From contig CM060831.1 of the NCBI GenBank assembly GCA_030762175.1, positions 69,940,001-70,004,000 of the forward strand: 64,000 nt of DNA, written 5' to 3'. This document shows, piece by piece, positions 34,010 through 46,829 of this stretch (its first letter is position 1; each line of letters begins with the position of its first letter). Made by a program: the position numbers and the translations under genes. Source of the stretch: Metallyticus violacea. Lineage: Eukaryota; Arthropoda; Insecta; Mantodea; Metallyticidae. Below the pieces are notes generated by a model. That model did no database searches. It was not told where the DNA came from and saw only the letters and a program-made list of their open reading frames with translations.

Positions 34010-35035
34010 GGCCCAGTAGTGCATTTGGTTGCATCCGTTCTTGGGTCCCGATGAGTTATTAACAGATTTAGCATTTATATGTAAATACATATTTCTTTAT
34101 CATAAAGAGAGTAATATTTTAACTATTCTTTATCAATTATGTTAATGTCATACAAATTATACAAATTTATTATGCATATTGTTCCATATTTAGCAGTTTT
34201 AATGCAATATTCATATTTACTGTAACTATCTATAGTTTAGTTGGTTTGTTTTTGGGTCTCCACGCCTCGTAGGACTTGCGATGCTCAGCTGTCCCGATTT
34301 TCGTAACTTATCGAGGCTCGAAATTTGGTGCCTATTTCCAGAGCTTTCTATCTCCCCAATTGTTTCTATTTCCGCTTCTGGAAACTTCTCCAAGTCTCCT
34401 TTCCCGCGCTTCGCTTTCAGCGATCATGATGTGAATTTGACAATGCGGACTCTCTTTTCTCCTTCATTGACATAATGCTCTTTACTTCAAAGGATCAACC
34501 AACCAGTCAGTCAGCCATATTCTCCACTTGTCCCACGAGCTTGCTACAAGAGAAGCTAGATCTACTACTGTCAATAAAAGTATGTTAGCGAGTTTAAAGA
34601 TTAAGGTTTTGCAACAAATGCTTTACTGATAATCTAATATCAACACAAGTCAGAGAACTTTAATTAATCATCACATTTCTATAGCTAAGCACCAAACTAA
34701 GAAATTCTGGATTACATCAAACGTTTGTGTTGCAACAGACCAGCACCGGCAAACGAGTTGAATTCAAACTGATCATTGCCGTGCTCTCTTCGGATTGGAT
34801 ATACCTCTTTGGAAAGTCAACAGTTCAGCATTCCTAATAATACAACCATAGTGTTCCAGATCAGTGAGCCTTGTGGAAAAAACTGTGGTGAAGAAGTTTA
34901 TCAAGAAACTCTATCTGGGTATCAAGTGGATGAAACTGGAAATGTAGAAGAACGATGAATCAGCAATGTTGTGATGAGTTCCGTGGGCAGGGAGGCTACT
35001 TGCAAACCTATATTTTTGATTAGTGAATAAATGAA
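34010..35035. other. No recognisable gene
   Basis: Open frames at 34281-34475 and 34776-34958 show no domain I recognise. Confidence 0.4.
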
Positions 35036-35041
35036 AAGACC

Positions 35042-35200
35042 ACCTCCAGTGGTTAGTGTTGCTAGCTGTTCGCCGGAACCCGGGTTAGATTCCCGGTACC
35101 TACTTAGAAAAAAAATTTAATTTAGGGAAGTCTGGAACGAAAACTACCCAGCCTCGTGAGGACAATTGGGAAGTTGCCTGATAGAGAGAGAGGTGGTAAG
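35042..35200 (+). mobile_element. SINE-C fragment (third tRNA-headed SINE type)
   Basis: It has a tRNA-like head (CTCCAGTGGTTAGTGTTGCT, then B box GGGTTAGATTCCC) followed by TAGGGAAGTCTGGAACGAA, CCCAGCCTCGTGAGGACAAT and GGGAAGTTGCCTGAT. The head plus a conserved body matches a SINE type I associate with insect genomes (GTCTGGAACG...CAGCCTCGTGAGG). It differs from SINE-A and SINE-B in head and body. Its 3' end is not clear. Confidence 0.65.
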
Positions 35201-35559
35201 ACAAGAGTTAGAGGAAGCAGTGGTCATTGCGGCAGGCCAAGGCTCAAATGAGGAAAATAAGAAGAATTAATGAAAAAATGCAATCACAAAAATGTGGTGA
35301 AATGTTTTAATGATGCTATCAATATTTGGTGGTTTTGAGGTATTGAGCATGACTGGATTTTGCTATTTGTAACTGACGTACTTTATACAGCATCAAAACA
35401 GCAGAAGAATTCAAACGTTTTATTTCCGAAAATTATTCACTTAAAAAGTTCTGTGCATGCTTTCCATCATATTTTTGTAAGGTGAATAATTCAATTTCAA
35501 GTGGAAAGAAAATTTTTCTGCAAGTCCGAAGCAGAAACCAAATTCTGAAAGAAATGTAT

Positions 35560-35765
35560 CTAAAAATCCTTTACCAACAGCCCAGTACTGGTCAAATGGG
35601 GAATCTGTTCAGTGCTAGTTAAGTAGATACTGTGAAGTCATCAAGAAAGCTCCGGCATCTCTTAGTTCAGAAAGTATTTTCTCCACTGTTGAGCAATTCT
35701 TGTTGCGGGACCAGTACCTGAAAATGATCAAGCAAAATATACTAATACAACAAACACAATTCATA
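35560..35765 (+). pseudogene. hAT transposase dimerisation-domain relic
   Basis: hAT transposases end in a dimerisation domain with P..YW, then P(A)S...SE..FS and a terminal N(L). Here one reads NPLPTAQYWSNG (35565-35600) and then, after a stop, VIKKAPASLSSESIFSTVEQ and LKMIKQNI (35637-35740). The core APASLSSESIFS is a good match to the family. The RNase-H-like catalytic domain is not recognised upstream. It is an old fragment. Confidence 0.72.
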
Positions 35766-35856
35766 AACTGCACATATTACTTTAAAAGAATGACACTGTC
35801 AAAGACACGATTTGTGAACTTAAAAATGCACGCGATAATTTAGCTAATATTGACGC

Positions 35857-37605
35857 AACCCCGAAAGAACCTTTCCTTTTATTTTATTTTTTTCAGTTAA
35901 CTTCGCACGAAGTTGGACGCTAGAGGCAGGTTCCTCACTTTAATCTCTAAAAATCCTGTAAATTATAAGTTAAGCTAAGAGGCGAGGAAAACAAACAATA
36001 CTAATGAACTGATAATTAAGTTTAGCTGCTGCTATTACAGCTTTTTAACGCTCTTACCTCATGGTATTACAATGAGAATATGTTTACCTGTAGGAGGCTG
36101 TTACGATGGCCAGGGAGAGAAATTATTCATCTTGATCCGCTCATGCATCTCGATAGACACTCCTTTTCCTTAGTCGGTGGTGTAGTGGTAACCATACTTG
36201 CCTAACCCAGATCGCGGGTTCGAACTCGGCCAGGATCGATGGATTTTTTCGGGCGTAAAAATCGTAAGTATGGCTTCCTTCGGAAGGAAAGTAAAGCCGT
36301 GGGTTCCGTGTCGTAGATTTACGGCACGTAAAAGAACCTCAAGCCTGAAAAAAGAGGCATCTAAACAAACTTTGTCGGCTGTTTCACGACCTCAATTGAA
36401 TGGGACGCTGATGACCTGAGATATTAAAGAGCGTCCGTAAATAAAACCAAATAAAAAAAATCCTTTTCCTTATCAAAACCTGCAAACATTGCAGCTATAC
36501 GCATGCGCAGAGCTTAGCTTTTCCTATGTTTCACACGCCAGACAGTGTGCAATTAGCTTGTGATCGTTAAGTTGAAGAATGCTTTACTTTACAATAATGA
36601 TGGGTCTCATTATTAGAATTTTTATTATTAAGACACATTATTTACGCACAATTTCCATTATTAATCCCCCTATATGCCATAATAGCATTAAAACTAAAGT
36701 GGACAATCCATATTTTTAATTAATGAGATACTAAGTGGCACATTATATGTAGAACTAGAATCAGATGCAATTCCTCTGATTTAGTGAATTTTAAATTTTA
36801 AATAAGCGCCAATCTCCCCATGTGCTGTGGGGCTTAGCTTCAGTGAGTATGTATCACATTATCGAGTTAACAGAAACTTCACATTTGAAACCTTAAAACA
36901 ATATCATGTGGCTTACTGTCTCACTAGCAGACTGTATTAAGAAATGGGGAAAAAATTAAAGTGAGATGAAAAAGAAAGTGTAATTAATTGAGGAATGCAA
37001 TAGTGCAGGCATTTCTGCAGATTCCAAAAAGTAATTAAATTTGGTGTTCGATGGTTAAACCTGTAGTTTTATTTAATAATGTTCCGTATTGTTTAAGAAA
37101 ATGTTACTTAAATATATGGTAGCTATGGGGGGCGCTTAATAATGGGGCAATTATGTGCTCTGATGAAACATTGCCGAAGTTATTATTGTAACAGTAAAGT
37201 ATTCTTGAAGTCAACTATCACGAACTAAACTCATACTCTTTTGGCACGTATGGAAGGAAAAAAAGAAAAGAAAAAAAAAAGATACGTTTTGCGCGTGCGT
37301 AAAGCTTCACGTTTGAAGGTTTTGGTACGGAAAAGCGTCAGTCTATCGAGAAATGTGCCCGGGTGAAGATGCACAACTTGTCTCCCTGGCCATCACAGCA
37401 GCGTCCTACACGTAACATTGAAATTGTGACTAGAATATAGAAAATATACAAGGCTGCATTAGAGCAGCTCATCTCAACTCAACTTTCAGTTCATTGTGTT
37501 ATTTGTGTTCCTCATCCGTTGTGTTTATTTTAATTTAGCGTGCCCCTAGTGTCCAACCTTTGCCAAGTTAACTGAAAATAATTATGTAAAAGCGAGGGGT
37601 TCTAG
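35857..37605. mobile_element. Pair of long diverged inverted repeats (possible foldback element)
   Basis: The left arm (about 35870-36515, interrupted by a SINE-B) and right arm (about 37285-37600) match in inverted orientation over some 320-350 bp. Anchors in order are CAGTTAACTT (35894-35903 against 37565-37574), GTTGGAC.CTAG.GGC, TGAACTGA, GATGGCCAGGGAGA (36105-36118 against 37381-37394), CTCGATAGAC (36149-36158 against 37341-37350) and TACGCA-GCGCA near 36498 and 37290. The spacer is about 770 bp with no recognised gene. It could be a DNA transposon with long TIRs or two opposite copies of one repeat. No target duplication was seen. Confidence 0.65.
36173..36460 (+). mobile_element. SINE-B copy inside the left inverted-repeat arm
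   Basis: Complete plus-strand copy, flanked by the 12-bp duplication TCCTTTTCCTTA at 36161-36172 and 36461-36472. Removing it restores the alignment of the two arms of the long inverted repeat, so it inserted after that repeat pair formed. The 73-codon frame over it is an artefact. Confidence 0.95.
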
Positions 37606-37619
37606 CGGAGGTTGGGACA

Positions 37620-39190
37620 ATATATGCACATATTTTGAATATTTTAGTAAAAATAAATCCTAGCGCTGTTGATAATGTCCTTAGCCGTTGCTTTCCGACG
37701 GGGAAAGCACGTGTGCTATTATCTTCATTAGCTATCCTTTCTCATGCGTGCAAGAAGTAAAGACTCTGTGGTGTTTCATTTAATTTATTAAATCCTTAGA
37801 ACTCCATTTAACAATGGAGTTATCTGTCTGTAATAAACATTAAGAATTCTTAATGAGGTTCCCAGTATTCTTGCTCAAACTCCAAAAATAAAGTATGATG
37901 GTCCAATATCCTTATATTGGACCCTATGCTCCCTATAAAATAATTTTACAACATTTCCAAAAAGTTGTAATATCCAACTTTATTAGGACCTTTACGAAGA
38001 TGAATATACCCATACACCGTCCAACTTACTTTGATGTTGAATCAACTTTAACCATCTTTAGCGTGATCTTTCTATATTTGTATCTATAGGAACAAATTGT
38101 AGTCAGTTCTTTGGTTGTGATATTTCGGCGATAAATTGAGCTAAATTTTAGAAAACAAAACTTTAAAGATGTTCAAATGTGGAAAATATACTCAAATTTT
38201 TAGTAAAAACAGTAATATTTATTTATTATTTTTGCAGCTATCGGTATAGTCGAAGCTCCGAAGCAGTTAATATTCAGGATACGGAAAAATATGTAAAAAG
38301 AATTAATTTACAAGCAGAAAGGAACTTTACATTAAATATTTTGAGAGTGGAAACGAATGATTTCAGATTCTTACAGGCATCCCCATGGATCAATGTCAAA
38401 GCTACGTTGCGATGTGTTGGCAATCAAATTTTAATGGCGTAGGCGCAGTCATAAGCAGATTGCACCTCAACTTAATACAAGTTAGGTACTTTCACTCAAG
38501 TGTACAGGTCTTCGTAGAAGTGGTAAGCTTACAATGGGTAAGTTTGATACACGATTACTGTTGTTGAACTTCAGTTAGTTAAATTATTTATGAACATTTA
38601 GTGTATAGACTGCATACACTAAAACAAGGCTCTCAATTTGCAGAATAAATTATTTGTTTAAGGTAAGCTATTGAGCATTCATCTCAATTGACCATGCCAA
38701 ATGAAGTAAAGGCATCATTAAAGCACATTTCTGTTTCCTTTCATAATGTAAAAAATCAATAACAAACATTAAAATAAACCACCGCTTAACAAAATCATCA
38801 AATGGGATAGTTACAGTTGGACAAATCTTATTTAAATGAGAATATTAAAAAGTTAGAAAGTCGTTGGAATAAATGTATTGATTTACTCATGTTGAAAAAT
38901 AAAAATAAATACATTTCTCTTAAATCTTGTGTTAGGCATCAGCTCTTTATGAAGCCATTGAGAATTGTTTTTATTTTTAAATGCAGTCTGTAGTGTAGTG
39001 TAGACAATTTTTTACAATGGGGACATTATTTTTATGCTAAGTTTTACCATATGTGAGCATATATATTTAGTATATCTATATATATTCTTTTCAAAATAAT
39101 TTTTGAAGAAACAATTGAAAATAATGCAGGAAAAAGAGATAATCAGAAAATATAGTCAGGGCCTATTCATTTTTTTAATATTATATGGAA
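37620..39190. other. No recognisable gene
   Basis: Includes an 87-codon frame (38179-38442) preceded by an acceptor-like TTTTTGCAG at about 38238, with a GTAAGC at about 38523. The frame stops before that donor and the protein is not recognised, so an exon is not supported. Confidence 0.3.
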
Positions 39191-39193
39191 TAA

Positions 39194-39194
39194 G

Positions 39195-39241
<47 letters not shown>
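39194..39241. repeat. (TTA)n microsatellite
   Basis: Perfect TTA units. Confidence 0.96.
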
Positions 39242-39244
39242 GGA

Positions 39245-42200
39245 AGCTATTAATACGCAGCAGAGGAAAATTTGAAGTTAAATAGGTATGAAAGAACTAA
39301 TATCTTTCTGTGTTCAATATTAAAAATTAAACAACATCTTCATAATTATAGTATTATTTCTTAATGAGAGACTTAAAAAGCAAATAAAACAAAAATCTAT
39401 GTTATACTGACTGTAGGTTTTGAGCAAAAATTACATTAAACTGACTCTCTTTTTCGTGCACTATTTTCAAAAATTTTCTTAATAAAGTATTTTTATAAAA
39501 TAATATTCATATCAAATGACAAAATCTATTAATAAAATATTTTCGCTTATTATTGTGCGTATAAATCCACTCAAAAGATTGTGATATTTTTCAAAACTAG
39601 ATATCTAAACATGAATCATGAATATGTAATTAAACTAAGTAATTAAACCTAGAGAAGAAGAAAGAAAACTATTTGAAATGCTATTAACTCTGCATACCTA
39701 ATAAAGAAGTGTGAAGTTCTACTTGTAGGAGCTAAGCTTGTGGGTTATTTTCTTACTTATAATAATTTAAGGTCATCGACTAGTTTGAAGGTTACAATGT
39801 GGCTAGGGGTTTGAACACTCGTCACCAATGTTGTAGCTGTGGCTACTTGTGGTTTCTCTTCACACTTCTGCCATCAAGTGAGCAGTTCATATAGATGATA
39901 GTTTTAAATCTTCTCATGGTCATAATGTTCGGCGGAGTCTCAGCCTACCAATAGAAGCACAGATACAGTGCACTGTACATTTAACAGAATGCATTTTGTG
40001 GTTATTGCGGGGTATTTGTAACGAAGGATACCAAAGCTGTTCTTATTCAAAAAATAACTCTTCTGTAATCTTAAGCATTCCTCCTTCCTCTCTTCATTTC
40101 ATTGATAGCATTGTGTTAGTAGTTGTTTGTGCATATTTGATCCATTACTTAAGAAATAGGTTTATAATTATTTTTTAATTTTATGTTTATACTTATACGC
40201 ATTACAACAAAAGTTGATTGCAAATTTAAATTTATGCGCCGATTGCCTTAGATTTCGTTTTTAGAAGCAGTTTTTCCACATTTTTTCAGCATATATAAGC
40301 GATTCCTTTTTAAATTGAGCATTAAGGACACTTATAAACTAGTATTATATTGAAAAAAAAATTTTTAAAGGTTTAAGAAATATACGATACATTTTTTGTC
40401 ATATTAAAACAAAAAACTAATGAACTTAAAGAAAAATGTTCTTCACATAATCTTTGTGAAAATCAAAAGTTTTGAAGGACTAAACCAAAAAAAAAAAAAA
40501 AAAAAAAAACTAACAGTAAATACTAGATTTTTTAAAAACAAGTGTATTGTTATAAATGTATATGTATGTATTTGATATAAAAATTTAACATAAATCAGTA
40601 AATTCATAGTTGAGAAGCTGCCCTAGTAAAAACTCAAATATCCGCTAATTGATCTCTCTCTCTATCTCTCTGATAAAAAAATTAGTCAAAATGATTTTGA
40701 TATACCATTAAAAATAAGTGCGTTTAAAGTTAAAGTTCGTTTAATTATTTTTGGAACAATCAGGTGTTGCTAGTTGCATCGGCGTCCGCTTGTGCGAATA
40801 GAGCTAAAAGTCATCTGTGCTATTATGACTTGAGAGTGCTGGGACTCTGTGATACGCTGTAAACGATATCAGCGTGCAAGACAGATAAATATTGTAATTC
40901 TAGGTATGAAATTATTTTTAATATACTCGCTCACCTTGAAACACACCCCTGAAAACTATATTTATTTTTCTTAATGATTTGAAAGTTTGCCATATTTTAC
41001 TTGTTGGGAAAATCGTTCAAATATGCATAAAACACGTTTTCTTTTAATATTTTAATTTAATATTATGTTTTATAAAATATGTTTGGCAAACTGTGGGCAT
41101 TAAAATTAGTTATCATTCAGGTTTCTGTTTTAAGGTGTTCGAAAAGTACATCTCAATTAAAAAATTTAATAAAATACAGCAGGTTTAGCGAAATTTTTTG
41201 TGAAAACTATCAGACATAGTGATATCACATTTCACAAAATCATTTGTGTTTATTTGCTGTAGTGTAAAAATATATTTAAATTTAAAAAGAGTGAGGAGAT
41301 TTTTTTTTATTTATTTTCCTTTCGATTTTACACGGAATCCCTCATATGGAGAGTTCTGCGTGAAACAAATTTCACCAAAAACACTTAAATAGTCACTAAA
41401 TATGTCAAAAAGCTATATAAATTACTCTAAGGTTTTCTTTATCTCATATTGAGAATGTTTAAAAATGTTATTTCTTAATTAACATTGTAAGGAACAAATT
41501 ATAAAGAATAAATATTTTAAATAATTTTAAAACAGCTCAGAAATATGTAGCCATAGGAGATGAAGATGTTCAGAGCAGAAACTTCATTATAAAATCGGTA
41601 GTGTTCCATCACTTAAAGAGCAATTTAAATATTCCCCATATTTAAATTAAGACTAGCATAGCAGTAACCTTCCTGAAACTATCGGTAATTTTATATGTAG
41701 CAACTCATACACATCTTTAAAAGTGTGCAAATTTTCAAAATAGTCTATTCAGATCAGAAATGTTCTGCAGTTCAATATAGTCTATATTAAAAAAAACCAG
41801 TAATAGGCCTTAATAAAATTGCTCACGAAATGATAAGGATTACTAATATGGTTAAACTTAAAGAAACTTATAGGAAGTAGACGTTAGGAAACATTTCTAG
41901 CACAAAAATGTCCCCATTGTCAAAATTGTGTGATAGTTCTAAAAAGTAGAGCAATTCTCAGTGGTTTCGTCAGGAGCTGGTGCCACGCTAAATACTACAG
42001 GCTGCATTTAAAAATACGTCTAGCATTGGTTACTGCAATTACTGACCATAATATAAGGGGGCAACTCTGCCATTACCTCCCCAGTTTTTTCATAACGAAG
42101 AGTCTTTCAAATTTCACCTATGCTGTTTTACTTCCATCTGCGAGAGACATGCCCAAGGTAATCGCCGTTCTTCAAACGACCGATTAATGGCTCCTTGCGA

Positions 42201-42480
42201 GGCATAGCATTCTTGCAACACCCGCTTTTCAATTAAGAAAAAGAAAAGAAAACAACGCCCGATAGACGTAACCGATATCTCGTCAAGTGTGTTCCCGGAA
42301 CAGATTATATTCCAGAATACCCCTGGGGTGTTTCTATTTAGCATGGACTGAAATGGATAGAAGACAGAGTAATTGACTTCTCCCTCTCTTAAAAATAAGA
42401 CATACACCAGAGAAAATGGAAATAGTAACACTACAAATAAATATTTTATTTGGTTACATTTTTTACTCTACGATCACTCT
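39245..42480. other. No recognisable gene
   Basis: Very A+T-rich, with a poly(A) tract at 40485-40510. Frames at 41930-42187 (plus) and 42114-42431 (minus) show no family motif. Confidence 0.45.
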
Positions 42481-43141
42481 TAAAGTGATAGTACACACAT
42501 AATGTATCCCACCGTTCGCGCCAGGAATATTGTCATATTTTCAGAAATACAGGGGACAAGGAATGGAAAGAAAGAAGAAAGAAGGAAAAAGTGAATTGCA
42601 TTGGCTACTTTAAAAACATTTAATGTAATAAGTAAGCAATAGTTAGTCATATCATAAGTATTATTATTTTATATTACTAATACATACATGTAATTTAAGG
42701 AGTTCACCCTTAATTTTTTGATCGGTCCTGGTTGGGTAGTGGTAACCATACTTGCCTCCTAAACCCAAAATCGCGGGTTCGATTCCGGCCAGGACCGATG
42801 TATTTTTTAGGGCGTAAAAATCCTAAGTATGGCTTCCTTGGAAGGAAAGTAAAGCCTTGGACCCATGTCATACATTTATGGCACGATAAAGAACCTCAAA
42901 CCTGTAAAAAGAGGCCTCTGAACAAAATTTGTCGGCCGTTTCACGCCCAGAATTGAATGGGACGCTGATGACCTGAGATGTTAAAGAGTGTCTGTAAATA
43001 AACCAAATAAAAATCTCTTAAATTTACATTAATAACATAGTAGTACTTTTTAGTTCTCTGCTTCTGTGTTGTACTTAGGTGCACTGAGACTGCAGGCAGT
43101 AATATGAGTCTTGTGACTTTGTTTTGGTCCGGATCACTCTA
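42481..43141. mobile_element. Uncharacterised TIR element, copy 2, with a SINE inside
   Basis: Homologous to the 8020-8598 element at both ends: the left part has AAAGTGAT, GTATCC, TTCGCGCCAGGAATA and AAAAACATTTAATG; the right part has CTGTGTTGTACTTAGG to GGATCACTCTA (43131-43141). A SINE-B occupies 42722-43012. Without it this copy is about 365 bp against 579 bp for copy 1, so one of them has an internal deletion or insertion. Confidence 0.6.
42722..43012 (+). mobile_element. SINE-B copy nested in TIR element copy 2
   Basis: Near-complete copy from TCGGTCCTGGTTGGGTAGTG through GGGCGTAAAAATCCTAAG to TCTGTAAATAAACCAAAT. The tRNA-like head is well preserved (GCGGGTTCGATTCC). No clear target-site duplication. 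Confidence 0.93.
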
Positions 43142-43269
43142 ACAGTGAACGCAGAGTAGCCACAGGATGATTCAAAAACATAAACAATGCCTAGCATGTT
43201 GTAAGAGATAATAAGCTGATGGGGGACTAATGGAAGTGTTCCTATACCAAACAAACCCAAAATGCGTTA

Positions 43270-43930
43270 AACCCAAATGTGTCATAGACATCATCGGTTT
43301 GCATGAGGACGAAGAATTTACTATTTACTTCTAGAGCCAGAGCATCAACTGCAATAGGAACTATAATACTCGAATATCTGCATGAAACTGCTTGCGGTTC
43401 CATATCTCTGCAGAAAGTGTTTCATTAAGCCATTTCATTTGGCATCATAGAATGACCGGATTCATATTAGGACTTGGTGAAAAAGTGGCACAGAGTTGTG
43501 TGTACTGATTTATCTCAATTGTGTCTCGGCCAAAATGACCAGCGCAATCGCCTTCGAAGATGTACCCAAAGAGGAGACGTCGTAGATATTATGGAGTCTG
43601 GGATGTAGATGAATATGGGGTCCAATTGGTAATCACGATTGCCGGTAGTATGTAAATGGAATAGTCAACTCACTTATGGACTCTCTCATGGTCCACATTG
43701 ACAATTGGAAGTTTCAGCCAGATGATGTTCAGCGTCATATGATTCACATTTCCATGCAAGCTCTTTAATACACTAAAACTTCAGGTTTTCATACTTCAAT
43801 GATATTGAGCACGTGGGGTACATCATTGTAAGAATGCTTCATGTACTCCTCAATCAACTCTAATGTTCAACAGTTACTACAGTGCACCATTCCACAGGGA
43901 GACTTTTAGAACCTCATTGGTTCTATGCTG
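43270..43930 (+). pseudogene. Tc1-like transposase pseudogene
   Basis: It can be followed in pieces. CLGQNDQRNRLRRCTQRGD (about 43525-43580) corresponds to the block after the first Asp of Tc1 transposases (SRFCL..NDGR.RVRR). Then a block with the third catalytic residue reads FNDIEHVGYI (about 43795-43825; family NPIEHVWD). Last comes CTIPQGDF and NLIGSML (about 43880-43925; family W..IPQ....LI.SM). The second Asp region is not readable. Multiple stops and frameshifts make it dead. No TIRs were identified. Confidence 0.72.
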
Positions 43931-43961
43931 TATCATATTTGTAAAGATATTGAAGTTATGG

Positions 43962-44723
43962 ATGGTTATATATGTACACACGCTTTCACAGTAGATAGCT
44001 ATTTAATGCATTTCAAAGTTGGACTAAAAAGCAACAGTAATGTGTAGTATGATGTTTTGTAAACAGATTTGACTCACATTACGTTACTACAACAAAATGG
44101 AGCCAAGATTATCGTTTGAACAGCGGAAAGCAATTTTGAAGTGATATTGGAAAACCGAGAATGTTGTTGAAGTTCAAAGGCAATGGAGACGTGTGTACAG
44201 AACAGATCGCCAACGCGAGTAACAATTGCACGCATTGGAGACAAATTTGAGACTCGTGGTACCGTATGCGATGTTCACAAAGGCAGATCTGAAAGACCTC
44301 GCACAGCAACAAGCCCCGCGTCCTCGGCCATGGTTTTGGAACGTTTTGAGCACTCGCCGCAGAAATCAACAAAGCAATGTGTACGTGAGACTGGGATTAG
44401 CAGACCCAGCGTTATGTCTATAATAAAAACAGCAAAGTTGAAAGTGTTCAGCTCAAGACTTTTGCATGCATTAAATGAAAATGACCCTGATAGGAGAGCG
44501 CAGTACTGTGAGTGGTTTCGGAACATGGTGCAAGAGGATGAGGCCTTCGTACTCAGAAGTGTATCGACGCCGATGGTGGGTATTTTGAGCAACTGTTGTA
44601 ACTGTTGTAACGGTAAAAGTCTATGATGATTAGTGTTCATCATTTTCTGTTTGTGTGAATTCAATTTTGTTATGTTAACAGTTTTTTTATTTGCTTGAAG
44701 TGTGTATAGATGTTTTGGCACCC
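43962..44723 (+). mobile_element. Mariner-like family M, copy 3, internally deleted
   Basis: The left end (GTACACACGCTTTCACAG) and right end (GAAGTGTGTATAGATGTTTT) are decayed forms of the family TIRs. The leader lacks the partial duplication seen in copies 1 and 2. The coding part is cut by a deletion different from that of copy 2. Confidence 0.85.
44097..44626 (+). pseudogene. Family M transposase pseudogene, copy 3
   Basis: It starts at ATG 44097 (MEPRLSFEQRKAILK), then shifts frame. The 147-codon open frame from 44183 reads VTIARIGDKFETRGTVCDV, SPQKSTKQCVRETGISRPSV, LHALNENDPDRRAQYCEWF and RNMVQEDEAFV. There it jumps by deletion to the C-terminal tail (RSVSTPMVG, an out-of-frame version of KCIDADGG). 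The catalytic domain is therefore missing. It is the best-preserved N-terminal half of the three copies and would be the best query for the family. Confidence 0.88.
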
Positions 44724-44729
44724 TGTGTA

Positions 44730-46576
44730 TTTTACAATAAAGCATATGCCCAAAGGAAGCTCAACAATTAATATCCTTTTAGGCCTTTAATGTAATTTTC
44801 CTCTTCGATCGAGCCAGTCTCTTAACTTTCCCATTGTTCATACTTCTATTCACATTAGTTTCCTTCCGTTATACCAAATGATACCGAATCAGTTATGTTT
44901 TCATAACTTTCATTGTTTAAAAACTTAGGGCTATAGAAATCTCTTGAAGGTCATCTTTAAATATCTCAGTCTGCATACAAAAAACGAGAAGCTTGAACAA
45001 CTGTTAGTAAAGTGTAGGAAAATTACTTGCTATGGCTATTTGGAGAATCTTCTCACACCATCTCATCTGCCATCATTTCACTTTTACGCGCACTCGGTTA
45101 GTAGTGTGTTATGTGTAAACAAGAACTGCACTTGAGCCGCCTCCAAAAACCTGTTGTACAGTTCGAGGAAACGTTAAAGTAAAATTATAGTACAAGTTTT
45201 TACGCTCGGAGTTTTAGGCGGGGTTGATGGATGCAGTTTACATATTTATTTCCCATAAAAGTGAAGAACACGAGTTGTGGCTATGGATGTAAGGTGCAGT
45301 GAAGTAATTATACCAGCACCCTCAGATGGGCATAAACTCTTTTAATCATGACGTGACTAAGATACAAAGCTCTTCTCCACGAACGTTTGTAGCTTGCTGT
45401 TTGGCTGTTAAGGATGGATTTGAGTGAATTTAGTTGTCCCAATGGAGCATCAGTTTTTCATCCTTTCAAATTAAATTTTTAGTGAGCAATATCTCTCATT
45501 ATAAAGAACGGAAAAATAAACGTTTATCGTTGTTTTGTACGCAATGACGTCAGTTACTGAGGGTTCATTATGATAAAAGAGGAAATCTTAAATTAAACAC
45601 AATTTAATTTTAATTTATGAACAGATAATAAATGTATGGCATCGGAATATCCATATCTGTAGCTTGTTTTTAATTTATAAAGTAAACAATAACAAGATGT
45701 TTGCATAAAATAAAACATTAAACACTGACATAAGCTAGTAATTTTACATTTTTCATACACATTTTTGTTTAATATTAATATTCGATTTACCATAAACAAA
45801 AAGGCATAATTTGAATTTTCTTATATTTACATTATCCTTTTAGTATCTTAAATATAGTAAAAGTTCTTCTAAGTGTACTCTGTACGTCTAGAATTTTATC
45901 ATTTTGCCTAACAGTTAATGGTTAAAAAATGTCCTTATTATTTTAACATAGTTTTTAAAAAAAATATGCATTAAATTTGAGCTATTTTCTGTGCATTTCA
46001 CTAAAAAATATGCCCTATTCATTTCATCATTCATAATATATTTTACCTTATGGCATGGGACAATATCTTACACGAAGAATAGTCCACTCCCTGTTAGAAA
46101 CCATAGATAGATCATTGGTTCCAAGCACTCTTCTATTACGGTGAAATATTTTTAGCGATCCTACCTCCATACATAATTGAAATTTTGCCATCTTCAAAAG
46201 TAGATATGCCACATCATTATCACATAAATGGTTTTTCTGCTTTGTTCTGACTATTGAATTCTCCTCTCAAACAGAAGATATTGTAGGTGATATTCTTTGT
46301 AAGATAGACCGAATTAAGCAAGTAAAGCAAACAAATTCTCTTATGATCTTTTTATTGTTATTGTTAATTTTATAAAATAGTTGTATAGTTTTATATTGCA
46401 CATTTACATTCATCCGAAGATTATTTATCCATTCTTTACCCAAGTAGGACGTTTTTTGCTATTATTCATTTTTTTCGAAGCCTTCTTATTTTCAATTAAA
46501 AAGCCCTCGGTGGATAGTATTTAATGACATGTTGCAACACATTTCAGGATAATATACTGAAGTTGAGCATGTTTTT
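44730..46576. other. No recognisable gene
   Basis: A+T-rich; frames at 44944-45135 and 45593-45799 without recognised motif. Confidence 0.4.
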
Positions 46577-46589
46577 CCTTGTACTCTGA

Positions 46590-46816
46590 CCGCCACGAGT
46601 AGCCAAGGTCGTTAAGGCGCGGAAGGTCTGGGTTTCGAATCCCACCAGGACCGTCCTCCTTGACTGAGGTATTTTTCAGGTTTTTCTCATTCGTTATAAA
46701 TGGAAAACGCCAGGGAAGTACCCTAAATTTAGGCCTGTATTTATTTCTTAAGGATTTATCCTTTCATCTCACCGCCTATGTTGCCTCATAATAGGCGTTA
46801 AACACTACTCAATGAA
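46590..46816 (+). mobile_element. SINE-A copy with 13-bp target-site duplication
   Basis: Plus-strand copy whose head has lost part of the anticodon-arm region (GCGCGGAAGGTCTGGGTTTC). It has the family body and ends AATAGGCGTTAAACAC. It is flanked by CCTTGTACTCTGA at 46577-46589 and 46817-46829. Confidence 0.94.
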
Positions 46817-46829
46817 CCTTGTACTCTGA

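Noticed and set aside
38238..38522. Possible exon with acceptor-like TTTTTGCAG and donor-like GTAAGC
   Set aside because: The open frame stops before the donor and the peptide has no recognised motif.
44275..44745. 156-codon ORF on the minus strand, the longest in the window
   Set aside because: It is antisense to the mariner-like transposase pseudogene of copy 3, whose plus-strand reading has clear family motifs.
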